Assembly (NCBI GenBank): GCA_029820995.1
Contig: JALGUG010000010.1
Span: forward strand, 1 to 64,000
Length of the DNA: 64,000 bases
Direction of reading: 5' to 3'
Origin: Candidatus Zipacnadia bacterium
GTDB taxonomy: Bacteria; Armatimonadota; Zipacnadia; JALGUG01
Shown here: piece by piece, positions 9,608 through 17,620 of the stretch
Numbering within the stretch: position 1 is the stretch's first letter
Layout: the number at the start of each line of letters is the position of its first letter
The notes under the pieces: model-generated
The model's input: only the letters and a program-made list of their open reading frames with translations
Told to the model about the DNA's origin: nothing
Database searches by the model: none
Position numbers and translations under genes: made by a program

Positions 9608-9685
9608 AAGCAGTCTCAAAACTCCTGTGGCAGCGCATTCATGCGCCATGGTCGTTGACCGTTGAGGTTATCACACTACCTCTAG
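9604..9685 (+). repeat. Stop-linked palindromic repeat, copy A
   Basis: This is an 82-bp imperfect palindrome. Its left end CTAGAAGCAGTCTCAAAAC pairs imperfectly with its right end GAGGTTATCACACTACC-TCTAG. A central hairpin GCGCAT-TC-ATGCGC is perfect. The TAG at 9605-9607 is the stop codon of the upstream plus-strand gene. It shares layout and sequence with copies at 48735, 53213, 57977 and 60479. It sits between convergent genes. Confidence 0.8.
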
Positions 9686-9701
9686 CAGTCGAGGGACAAG
9701 A

Positions 9702-11402
9702 TCACGGGGCGTCGTCTGTTGAGTCCTTGAGCGCGCTGCCGCTGTCAGTGGTGTCTTGCTGCTCGACCTGCTCGGGCGCAGCCTTGGGCAGGCGGACGGT
9801 GAAGCGGGCGCCCTCACCGGGTCGGCTCTCCAATTCCAGTACCCCGCCGTGCTCCTCCTCCACGATGCGCTTGCACGAGAACAGGCCCATCCCCGTGCCG
9901 GATTCCTTGGTCGTGAAGAAGGGCTGAAACAGACGGGGCAACAGCTCGCGCGGGATCCCGGGCCCGGTATCGGCCACGGCGATCGAGACCTCGTCGGGCT
10001 CTTCGCCCACTTCCACGGTGAGCGTGCCCCCTGTGTTCTCCATCGCCTGGATGGCATTCAGCGTAAGATTGAGCAGGACGCGCTCCAACTCAGTTCGGTC
10101 GGCGACCACGGTGGGTGACGCCGGATGCGGCTCGAACACAACATCCACCTTCTTGTGGTGCGCCTCAGTTCGGATCAGAAACAGCGTCCCCTCGACCACG
10201 GCGTTGATGTCGGTCGGCTGCAAATCGAGCTCGTGGTCGGCGGAGAAGGACAGAAGCCGACGAGTGTACGCGACGAGTTTCGGCAATTGATTGTCCAACA
10301 GGCGGCGGACGTTGGGATCAATATCAACGTCGGCCGTGGCCAGCTCGACCAGCGAGAGCAGAGGTGTGACGATGTTCCCGACATCATGGGCGATGCTGGC
10401 CGAGAGGGTTCCGATGGCGGAGAGCTTCTCAGACACCAGGAGCTGCTCCTGAGCTTGCTGCAGCTCCTCGTAGGCCTTCCTCAGGTCGGTGTACAGCCGC
10501 GCGTTCTCAATCGCCACTGCCGCCTGGCTGGCCAGGCCCGTGAGCAAGCCCAGGTCGGCTTCCGCAAAGGCATTGGGAACGGCCTGAGTGTCCAGGTGAA
10601 TGACGGCCAGGACCTTTTGGTGCCGGATCAGGGGCACACAAATGGCGGAGCGAATGCGAAAGGCGGCTACGCTGGCGCGTTCACGAAACCGCTCATCCTG
10701 CATGGCGTCCGAGGTGACGATGGCAACGCGTTCCTGGATTGCCCGGTCCACCAGCGCCCGGCTGATCGTGATGTCGCCGCTAGGCGAGCCGTCGGCGTGG
10801 CGCACAACCTGGGGGCGCAGCTCGTTGGTCTCCTCGTCCACCAGCATCAGGAAGCCGCGCTGGGCCGGCGTGACCTCCATGATAATGTCCATTAGCCGTT
10901 CCAGCAGCGGCTCCAGTTCGAGCAGGCTGCTCACCGACTCCCCGAACTCGTGGAAGACGCGCAGGTAGCGCTGCAAAGCCTCGACGGTTTGTGGCTCCGC
11001 CTCGGGGCGCCCAGTTTCCACGCGAAAGGGCTGATCGGCCCGCGCGATGGCGGTGACCTCCTGCTGGTGCTCCGTGACGAAACGCACGCCCGCGGGCACT
11101 GCCGGCGCCGGCGTCTCCTCGGCCAACTTCAGGAACGTCCGCCCCACGCGGATGCGGTCGCCGGTCCGGATCTCCGTGGGCGCAAACACCCGGACGCCGC
11201 CGACAAACGTGCCGTTGCCGCTGCCCGCGTCGGAGAGCACGCAAAAGCCTTCCTCAATCTTCAACTCGGCGTGCCGCCGGGAAATACGAGGGTCCAACGG
11301 GAGGCAAACGTCGCAATCGGAGCGGCGTCCGATCGTCGCGATCGGTCCCTCCAGGGAGAACTCCAGCCCTTGCATGGGCCCGTTCAAAACCACCAACTTC
11401 AT
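9702..11402 (-). CDS. FHA-GAF sensor histidine kinase
   Basis: A soluble 566-residue signalling kinase. Residues about 1-95 form a forkhead-associated domain (TIGRRSDCDVCLP, ISRRHAEL, GSGNGTFV), which binds phosphothreonine peptides. Residues about 150-315 form a GAF sensor domain. A coiled linker leads to the phosphoacceptor His339 in SIAHDVGN, and an HATPase domain follows with ADTGPGIP and GTGMGL boxes. There is no membrane segment. ATG 11402 is preferred over the longer frame from 11546 because it begins exactly at the FHA domain and has GAGG 8-9 bases upstream. No response regulator is adjacent. The FHA domain suggests input from a Ser/Thr kinase, which is inference. Confidence 0.92.
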   Translation of the reverse strand: MKLVVLNGPMQGLEFSLEGPIATIGRRSDCDVCLPLDPRISRRHAELKIEEGFCVLSDAGSGNGTFVGGVRVFAPTEIRTGDRIRVGRTFLKLAEETPAPAVPAGVRFVTEHQQEVTAIARADQPFRVETGRPEAEPQTVEALQRYLRVFHEFGESVSSLLELEPLLERLMDIIMEVTPAQRGFLMLVDEETNELRPQVVRHADGSPSGDITISRALVDRAIQERVAIVTSDAMQDERFRERASVAAFRIRSAICVPLIRHQKVLAVIHLDTQAVPNAFAEADLGLLTGLASQAAVAIENARLYTDLRKAYEELQQAQEQLLVSEKLSAIGTLSASIAHDVGNIVTPLLSLVELATADVDIDPNVRRLLDNQLPKLVAYTRRLLSFSADHELDLQPTDINAVVEGTLFLIRTEAHHKKVDVVFEPHPASPTVVADRTELERVLLNLTLNAIQAMENTGGTLTVEVGEEPDEVSIAVADTGPGIPRELLPRLFQPFFTTKESGTGMGLFSCKRIVEEEHGGVLELESRPGEGARFTVRLPKAAPEQVEQQDTTDSGSALKDSTDDAP

Positions 11403-11565
11403 GACCGGCCTCACTGCTCTGTGCCACGACCCATAGTCCGAAGTACCTTCTGCGCCTGGGCGAGGTTCCCTTCCAAGAATCACACTTCCTGCCGGCGAGG
11501 GACCCGATGGTCCAGCAGGAAGCCCCCCTGGCGTCCCGGGAGGCAACAGTAGCTCAAAGCATTGC

Positions 11566-12324
11566 TCATACAGGCCCGCCCGGGCGCGTCACCACGACCA
11601 GCGTAACCCCCCACGGCAAGGGTAACCGGCAAGCCAGCCAATTCTCGAAGTCGTGCAAGAGCACTAGCAGTGTATTCAAAGGTCCCGGCGCGGGCGGAAT
11701 GTCCACCTGAGGAGGCTCCCGAGACGGGAAGAGCCTCTGTTGCAGCCGTTGCACCAGACGCACGACGGCAACTACCGGAAACAGGAGCCACAGTACGTGG
11801 GTCTGGTACTCCAGCGCCAAGCCCGCGGCGGCTAGCTTACTACGTAGCTCGCGAGCCGAGTACCGGCGTAGATGGTGCAGCGCCTCGTCGCGCCGCGTCC
11901 ACAGAAACTGGCAGGCTGGCACGGAGATGATAGCGCGTCCCTCCGGCTTGAGCACGCGCAGCATCTCTCGCAGCGCCGCGCTGTCATCTTCAACGTGCTC
12001 CAAAACATCGCTGGCCACGATAAGGTCCACGCTGGCGCGCCGGAAGGGAAGCCGCTCGCCCGTTGCTTGCACCAACAGACGCAATCCACGCTCGCGCGAT
12101 AGTGTGAGCGCAACGCTAGACGGGTCACAGCCGATGGCCCGCCCGCGTTCGCTCAGCGCCTCCAGGGTGGCTCCCGTGCCGCACCCGACATCCAAAATGA
12201 CGAGCGGCTCCGGCACAGCCAAGGGCACTCGCTGCGCCAGTGCAAGGATCAGCCGCCGGCGAGCGGCGAACCACCAGTAGCTGTCTTCGAGTTGGCGCAT
12301 CTGCCGCTGCTCAGCATCGAGCAC
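11566..12324 (-). CDS. Class I SAM-dependent methyltransferase
   Basis: A 252-residue methyltransferase of the Methyltransf_11 type. Motif I is LDVGCGTGA, the acidic residue ending beta-2 lies in AIGCDPSS, and VASDVLEHVEDD is the post-II segment. After the Rossmann core, a hydrophobic stretch (VLWLLFPVVAVVRLV) suggests association with the membrane. Proteins of this shape often modify lipids, glycans or quinones, but the substrate cannot be read from sequence. It is transcribed divergently from lexA. Confidence 0.85.
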   Translation of the reverse strand: MLDAEQRQMRQLEDSYWWFAARRRLILALAQRVPLAVPEPLVILDVGCGTGATLEALSERGRAIGCDPSSVALTLSRERGLRLLVQATGERLPFRRASVDLIVASDVLEHVEDDSAALREMLRVLKPEGRAIISVPACQFLWTRRDEALHHLRRYSARELRSKLAAAGLALEYQTHVLWLLFPVVAVVRLVQRLQQRLFPSREPPQVDIPPAPGPLNTLLVLLHDFENWLACRLPLPWGVTLVVVTRPGGPV

Positions 12325-12358
12325 GTTCGGTCTCCCATGAGAAAACGCAGGAATCTGT

Positions 12359-12372
12359 AGAACAGGTGTTGC
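12359..12372. promoter_or_regulatory. SOS box (Bacillus-type LexA operator)
   Basis: AGAACAGGTGTTGC matches the Bacillus-type operator CGAACRNRYGTTYC at 12 of 14 positions and keeps the GAAC-N4-GTT core. It overlaps the -35 hexamer of the lexA promoter, so bound LexA would block RNA polymerase. This is the expected autoregulatory layout. Confidence 0.75.
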
Positions 12373-12397
12373 ACTGTACGAAGGTTTGTGCTATGCT
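12369..12397 (+). promoter_or_regulatory. Sigma-70-type promoter of lexA
   Basis: The -35 hexamer TTGCAC (12369-12374) and the -10 hexamer TATGCT (12392-12397) are separated by exactly 17 bases. Transcription would begin near 12404, leaving a leader of about 60 bases before lexA. Confidence 0.75.
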
Positions 12398-12463
12398 GAC
12401 CGTCGAAAGCTCAACAAGAGCAGGGGCGAGTATGTCCCTTGCTAGTTGGAGAGGAGGCCACCA

Positions 12464-13084
12464 ATGAAGCGACAGGACCTGACGGCGCGCCGCAAGCAGG
12501 TACTGGCAGCGATTGACCGTCTCACCAAGGAGCAAGGGTATCCTCCCAGCGTGCGCGAGATTGGGGAGGCTCTGGGCCTCAAATCCACGTCTAGCGTTCA
12601 CTTCCATTTGAAGGCGCTGCAGGAGCGCGGGTATCTGACGCGGGACGGATCGCTGACTCGGGCTCTGCGTCTGCACAACAAAGTGGACGAAGTCATCAAG
12701 CGCTCAGAACCCGTGTACGTGCCGCTCGTGGGACGGGTGGCTGCAGGCGAGCCGGTGCTCGCGGCGGAGAACATCGAGGGCTCGGTGCCGCTCCCCGAAG
12801 AGTTCGTCGGTCCGAACTCGTTCTTGCTCGAGGTCAAGGGCGACAGCATGATCGAGGATGGCATTCTCGAAGGCGATTATGTGATTGTGACCCAAACCTC
12901 GACAGCCGAGAACGGCGATACGGTGGTCGCCTTGATGGGCGATGAAGCCACCGTAAAGCGCTTCTATCGTCATCCGGACCACGTGGAGTTGAGGCCGGCA
13001 AACTCGGCCATGGCGCCGATCTATGCCAAGGATGTCGAGATCATCGGCCGCGTCTGCGGTGTGCTGCGGTCGTATAAGCGCTAG
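12464..13084 (+). CDS. lexA: LexA repressor
   Basis: LexA represses DNA-damage genes and cleaves itself when RecA filaments form. The 206-residue product has an N-terminal winged helix (VREIGEALGLKSTSSVHFHLKAL) and a C-terminal S24 peptidase domain. The scissile Ala94-Gly95 bond lies in GRVAAGEP. The catalytic dyad is Ser128 (GDSM) and Lys165 (ATVKRF). ATG 12464 is chosen over 12446 because GAGAGGAGG lies about 7 bases upstream. The SOS box in its promoter supports autoregulation. All catalytic elements are intact. Confidence 0.97.
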   Translation: MKRQDLTARRKQVLAAIDRLTKEQGYPPSVREIGEALGLKSTSSVHFHLKALQERGYLTRDGSLTRALRLHNKVDEVIKRSEPVYVPLVGRVAAGEPVLAAENIEGSVPLPEEFVGPNSFLLEVKGDSMIEDGILEGDYVIVTQTSTAENGDTVVALMGDEATVKRFYRHPDHVELRPANSAMAPIYAKDVEIIGRVCGVLRSYKR

Positions 13085-13143
13085 GCCCGTCCGTGCCGGT
13101 GCCGTGCCATAGCGTTGCGCATCTCTGGCGGGAGCGAGCAGCA

Positions 13144-13321
13144 TCATCGCCGGGTTCTCCGCCCGGCGAGGCGGATGCCCTTCTCGACGACCTCGAGAAC
13201 GAGGAAGACAGACCATATGGCGACGAGGTAGCCGAGGCAGCAAGAACGCCAGCAGAGCACGGCCGTACATTATGCCGACACATACCGCCATCAGCGAAAA
13301 GGCCACGAGGGCTTCCGGCAT
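13144..13321 (-). pseudogene. Small membrane protein gene with apparent frameshift
   Basis: On the minus strand, an ATG at 13321 opens a hydrophobic frame (MPEALVAFSLMAVCVGIMYG, then RALLAFLL) that soon turns into basic, non-membrane sequence. The neighbouring frame, joined by skipping one base near 13250, continues with LGYLVAIWSVFLVLEVVEKG and IRLAGRRTRR to a stop at 13144. Joined, they give a coherent protein of about 58 residues with two membrane helices and a basic tail. I infer a one-base insertion, a sequencing error or a real frameshift. No ribosome binding site is evident. It follows another small membrane ORF on the same strand. Confidence 0.4.
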
Positions 13322-13365
13322 CACCGAGACCAAGCGTATCGCGGTGCTTCCAGGCCGTTCGGCGG

Positions 13366-13614
13366 TCAGTGTGTCTTGTCTTTAAGACTGGACAACTGCC
13401 AGTCGAGGATCGCCGCCCCGGGCAAGAGCACACAAAAGACCATCCAAGCAACAACAAGCTTATGATCGTGAGCGGCTACCCCAAGCAGTAGCGGCAACAG
13501 CAGCACCCAGCCGACAAAGAGGGCGCACAGTGCACAAACGCCGCGCCCGGAGCGGACCCGTTTTGTGTCGCTCCTTCGCCTGACATCAGGCTCACCCCGG
13601 CGGATCCTGTGCAA
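13366..13614 (-). CDS. Small two-helix membrane protein
   Basis: An 82-residue product with a basic N-terminus (RRGEPDVRRRSDTKRVRSGR). Two hydrophobic segments follow: GVCALCALFVGWVLLLPLLLG and LVVAWMVFCVLLPGAAIL. The start is TTG 13614, or an internal codon. It begins 25 bases after the large exported protein gene and on the same strand, so it may be the operon's next gene. I do not recognise a family. Its hydrophobic pattern makes it more credible than a chance frame, but expression is unproven. Confidence 0.5.
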   Translation of the reverse strand: MHRIRRGEPDVRRRSDTKRVRSGRGVCALCALFVGWVLLLPLLLGVAAHDHKLVVAWMVFCVLLPGAAILDWQLSSLKDKTH

Positions 13615-13639
13615 GGGATTTGCCGTGGCAGCCGGGGTC

Positions 13640-16294
13640 TCACTCGCCGCTGCGCTCGAAGCTGATCCGGGCGCGAGCGATCAAGAGACCATTGTTGAAG
13701 CTCCACAGGCCCATGCGGCCACCAGATAGTGGAGCCGGGTCCGTGTACTCCAAGATCTGCTTGCCGTCCACGACGAAGGTCAGGCGCGGGCCGAGCTTGC
13801 GGACGCTGACATGGAACCAGTGCCGGTGAAAGGCAGCATTCGAACTCGTCGGATTGATGAACTTCGCGGCGGTATTCTCGGCAACCACCTGATCGCCCCT
13901 GAGGATCTTGCTGCGCGTATTGTTGTCTCCTGCGAAGATGAAGCTGTAGCCGCGGCAGAGCTGCGTGCCGTCGCCGCACAAGATGCAGTTGATGTCGCTG
14001 GGGTGCGAGTACCCGGGCCGCCCAGGTAGGTCCATGGGCAGGGCGGCCCAGAAGTCCAGCGTCTGGTCGCCGAAGAAGTCCCGCTTCGTCCAAAGCAGCG
14101 GCGACTTGTGCTTCGTGCCGCCGAACCACGCCCACCCGGGCGAGCAAGCCCAGCGATCGGTCACTTGCCACAGGCCGAATCCGGGCTGCCAGGCTGTCGG
14201 TGCACGGGAAAAGGTATAGTCCAGGCTGTGGCTGCTGGTCAAGGACGCCTGATTGAGGTCCAGCGTCAGCCCCTCTTGCTGGAGGCCCACCCGTCCGCCG
14301 TGCAGCGGCTCGCACCCGGCAGCCGCCAGCAGCAAGGCGTTGTTCAGCTTGAGCTGGACGCATCCGGCAGCCTGCTCCAGACGCAGTACGCTGTCCGGAG
14401 CGGCAGTAGCGTGGGCCTGGGACAGGACCGTGTCGCCGCGTGTGAGCTTGGCTTCGACCACATCGGAACCGGCAGCAGTACGGAGGTCAACGTTCAGCGC
14501 ACGGGCTGCATCGGCCCCCGGCGCCAGGACGATCTTCACGCCTCCGGCAATGGGCTTGACGTTCGGGAGGCGCGTTAGCAGCCGCATGTCGTGGAAAAAC
14601 AGGTCACGATGCCACAGTAAGCCTCCGTCCCCCGTTTGCCAGGCCGAGGAGCCACGCGCCCAATCGCTCATCGTGTCCTCGCGCGTGAACTGCTCGGTGA
14701 TCGGCGGTTCCGACGGAGGCGGCGGCCAGAAGCGCGCGGCGACGTTGTCGAAGGTCACCACGCCCGAGCCCCTCGCCCACAGACCGGCGCGTCCCTGCCG
14801 GAAGGTCACGTCCACCGTCTCAACCAATCGTTGGCCGTTGGCATAACCCGCCAGGTGCCCGTCCGCTAGGGACAACTTGAGCCGTCGCACGCGCGCCGTC
14901 AAGGGCGCTCGAGCCAGCTCTACGAGATTGCCCTGCTGCATCCGAGCCAGTGTGCACAGACCGTGCGGCCCAGGTTGCTCGGGCGTCACTGCCAGCAGAT
15001 AGCCGTCGCCATTGGGCTGCACTGCCAGGCAGATCCCGCCGGAGTCCGATCCGCGCACCGAAATGTCGGCCCCGACGGCGTAGTTATTCCAGGAGGGCGC
15101 CCCCGTGAGCGCCAAGGCGGATCCGGACGCCGAGGCCTGGGCCAGCAGGCGCCCCTTCTTCTGATGCCACTTGCCTCGCACGGTCGTCCAGCGATCGTGG
15201 ATTGCGCGGCTGAAATCCTCGTCGAAAGCCAGCCACGGTGAGACGGAGGCGTCGTCGAAGTTCACCGCCGGCGCGCAATCGGCATACAGTGCGATGCGTC
15301 CCTGCGCAAAGGTCTCATCGCGGGCCCGTAGCACTGGGACGCCGTCCACCAGGCACTCGAGATGATCGCCGTCGGTGCGCACGCCGAGCTGATACCAGAC
15401 GTTCGCCCGGTAACCGCGCGGCTTTTCCGCGAGCACGTACCAGCGGCCCTGCACGGACTTGATCAACTGCAGCCGTCCTCGGGGCTCACCAGTAGCATCC
15501 TGCCCGGTACGCGTCCAGCGGAAAAGGTAGAAATTCGCCTGGTCCTGCAAGCAACAGCAGAGGCCCAAGGCCCCCTCCGCTTCTCCTCGCGCCGCGGCGC
15601 GGAAGTCGTACCGGTCCCAGAACCAATAGCCGGCAGCGCTCAGTGCTCGGCCCAGCGCGACGGCGCGCAGGCTAAACGGATTGGCCGCTTTGGTCGGTGT
15701 TGGATTGGGACCAGTCAGGCCCTGCTGTTCCCACTGGCCGCTCAGACGCTCCCAGGTGCCGGAAGCGCCGGTATCGCGCATGAAGTTGTCGCCGAACCTA
15801 ACCGGGGCCACCGGTTGCAGACGCACGTCCTCCAGCGACAGACCGCCTTCGGAGGCATAGCCGACTCTACCTTGGGAAGATGTTATGTCGTGCGCGCGGC
15901 ATACGACGGCTCCGTCGGCCAGCAGGGTGATCTCCCAGGAATGCCGCTGAAGGGTGAGCGCCACTGTCGGCCGGTTGCGGGGCAGCGTGCCTTCGGAGCC
16001 GATGGGCTCCTTCTTGCCGCGCTGACAACGAATGAACTGGGCCTTACTCTTGCGGAGACGAAGAGCGAGGAAGTGGGATTCGTCTCGGTAGTTGAACACC
16101 AGCCGGGCCTCGGCACCGCGCGGCCAGGAAGCCGGCGCGTGCAGGTCGCAGGTCACGTCGAACTCGCCCTCCCCCTCATCTTGCAGGAAGGTCAAGGGAG
16201 GCGGATCGGCTGCCCAGACGGCACCGGCCAGGCACAGGAAAACCGTCAGTGCGGCGGTTGTCGCTCCAGTCGTCCTTGGGCCATGATCACGCAT
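13640..16294 (-). CDS. Exported multi-domain protein with repeated concanavalin-A-like jelly rolls
   Basis: An 884-residue secreted protein with a signal peptide (basic MRDHGPRTTG start, hydrophobic LTVFLCLAGAVWA, cleavage near AWA-AD). The rest looks like four or five consecutive beta-sandwich modules of 150-180 residues. Each begins with a phrase such as 'FGDNFMRDTGASGTWERLSG', 'FDEDFSRAIHDRWTTVRG' or 'ITEQFTREDTMSDWARGS'. Runs typical of LamG/DUF1080-like folds follow (GRVGYASEGG, GRIALYADCA, GRAGLWARGSGVVTFDNV). No catalytic motif is recognised. ATG 16294 is chosen over 16363 because GGAGGGG sits 9-10 bases upstream and the signal peptide starts there. It lies downstream of a CBM-like exported protein, so both may bind glycans at the surface. 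Confidence 0.82.
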   Translation of the reverse strand: MRDHGPRTTGATTAALTVFLCLAGAVWAADPPPLTFLQDEGEGEFDVTCDLHAPASWPRGAEARLVFNYRDESHFLALRLRKSKAQFIRCQRGKKEPIGSEGTLPRNRPTVALTLQRHSWEITLLADGAVVCRAHDITSSQGRVGYASEGGLSLEDVRLQPVAPVRFGDNFMRDTGASGTWERLSGQWEQQGLTGPNPTPTKAANPFSLRAVALGRALSAAGYWFWDRYDFRAAARGEAEGALGLCCCLQDQANFYLFRWTRTGQDATGEPRGRLQLIKSVQGRWYVLAEKPRGYRANVWYQLGVRTDGDHLECLVDGVPVLRARDETFAQGRIALYADCAPAVNFDDASVSPWLAFDEDFSRAIHDRWTTVRGKWHQKKGRLLAQASASGSALALTGAPSWNNYAVGADISVRGSDSGGICLAVQPNGDGYLLAVTPEQPGPHGLCTLARMQQGNLVELARAPLTARVRRLKLSLADGHLAGYANGQRLVETVDVTFRQGRAGLWARGSGVVTFDNVAARFWPPPPSEPPITEQFTREDTMSDWARGSSAWQTGDGGLLWHRDLFFHDMRLLTRLPNVKPIAGGVKIVLAPGADAARALNVDLRTAAGSDVVEAKLTRGDTVLSQAHATAAPDSVLRLEQAAGCVQLKLNNALLLAAAGCEPLHGGRVGLQQEGLTLDLNQASLTSSHSLDYTFSRAPTAWQPGFGLWQVTDRWACSPGWAWFGGTKHKSPLLWTKRDFFGDQTLDFWAALPMDLPGRPGYSHPSDINCILCGDGTQLCRGYSFIFAGDNNTRSKILRGDQVVAENTAAKFINPTSSNAAFHRHWFHVSVRKLGPRLTFVVDGKQILEYTDPAPLSGGRMGLWSFNNGLLIARARISFERSGE

Positions 16295-16326
16295 TGTCGC
16301 CCCCTCCCCTCCAGGCAATGTCCGCG

Positions 16327-17463
16327 TCACTGCTTCGTCAAGAAGCCCAGTTCGTCCAGCCACAACGTGCCCAAGCCCTCTACACCGACGCCGGCGTCGA
16401 AGGTGTCCACGACGAATACGACGACGCGAAGCTGCTCAAGATCAAGCTGGTCGTTCTCGTCCGTGGTTGACGGGTCACGAACGAACCCGCCCAGAGGGAT
16501 CTCCTCGGTGCGCCACTCGTTGCGCCCGTCCAGCGTGACCATGTGCCGGTACTTGCTCCCGTCGCGCTCCTCCAGCACCATGGCGGCCGCGCCCTGGTGC
16601 GTCGAGCGGAGGTGGCACGTGACGGCCGCCGTGTCCACCAGGTTGAGGTGACCAGCGCCGCAGACCACGCCCGCCCACCGATGCTGCCCCAGGCGATAGT
16701 CCAGTCGCAGTGCCTTACGCCCCGCCACCCCCGGCGCACCCGGACCGTGGGACACAGCCACTCCTCCTAAGGGTAGGCAGAAGTTCACTGGAGTCTCGAA
16801 GCCGTCCAGCCGGATGAGCCGCCCACCCAGCGACCGACTGGAGCGCCCAGGCACCGTCTCGGGGCTGAGCTCAATGGCATCGAGCCACATTTTCTGCGGG
16901 CCCGTCTTGTGGCCGAAGGCATTCCCGACCTCACCGGGCAAGTTCGAAAGATCGGCAATCGTAAGCTCAGTGATCTGTCCCGTGTCCAGCCCGCCGTTCT
17001 CGTCTTGGGTATCCTCGGTCAGCATCATTTCAGCCAGGTCAATCTCCACGCGCTGCCACTGGTCCGCCGGAGCAGCGATAAAGGCGTGGTAAGAAGAACC
17101 GTCCGGCTCCCTCACGGAGATGACGACAGGGGTCTGCTCTTGGGTCTTGAGAGCCAGGCGAAGCGACCGGCATGGGCGCGGAGCCAGGTTGCGCGCTCCG
17201 AAGAGGTTAAAGACACCGTCCCGCGGCGTGTACGTGATCTCCAGGGCGCATTTGCCCTGCGCGACGTTTGCGCGCTCGCGTGTGATCTCAAGCGTTGCCT
17301 CTTCATCGAGCGCATACCACAACGACGCGGTTGTAGGGTCCTCGAAGTCGAAGCTCGGCGGAACCAGGACCTGGGGTGTCGGCGGAGCCGTCTCCTCCTG
17401 CGCCCCCACGCTGCCCACACACCACAGACCGCAGAGAACCAGGCAACGCACTGAGCTCCTCAT
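16327..17463 (-). CDS. Exported protein with two CBM11-like carbohydrate-binding domains
   Basis: A 378-residue protein with a signal peptide (RSSVRCLVLCGLWCVGSVGA). Two similar beta-sandwich modules follow. The first (about 35-205) has FDFEDPTTASLWYALDEEAT and the phrase MWLDAIELSP. The second (about 215-375) has IRLDGFETPVNF and LWLDELGF. The pattern of an opening FE/D phrase, a 'GRKALRLDY'-type strand and a closing 'WLDxI/L' strand matches CBM11-like domains that bind beta-glucans. GGAGG lies about 11 bases before ATG 17463. The next gene begins 32 bases downstream, which suggests an operon. Ligand specificity is inferred only from fold. Confidence 0.78.
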   Translation of the reverse strand: MRSSVRCLVLCGLWCVGSVGAQEETAPPTPQVLVPPSFDFEDPTTASLWYALDEEATLEITRERANVAQGKCALEITYTPRDGVFNLFGARNLAPRPCRSLRLALKTQEQTPVVISVREPDGSSYHAFIAAPADQWQRVEIDLAEMMLTEDTQDENGGLDTGQITELTIADLSNLPGEVGNAFGHKTGPQKMWLDAIELSPETVPGRSSRSLGGRLIRLDGFETPVNFCLPLGGVAVSHGPGAPGVAGRKALRLDYRLGQHRWAGVVCGAGHLNLVDTAAVTCHLRSTHQGAAAMVLEERDGSKYRHMVTLDGRNEWRTEEIPLGGFVRDPSTTDENDQLDLEQLRVVVFVVDTFDAGVGVEGLGTLWLDELGFLTKQ

Positions 17464-17620
17464 GGCTCACTCACCTCCGTCGGTGCCCGCCACCCCCTCT
17501 AACTTCGACGACCCGCAGGCAACCTCCTCCTGCTTGCTCTGACTACTGAGGTAGGTATCGCACTCCTGGCGGGGAAACTGCGCGAAACAATAGCTCTGCG
17601 ACAAGAGGATTCACACAACA

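Noticed and set aside
15362-16651. A 429-codon plus-strand frame.
   Set aside because: It is antisense to the two exported glycan-binding protein genes and lacks any family motif.
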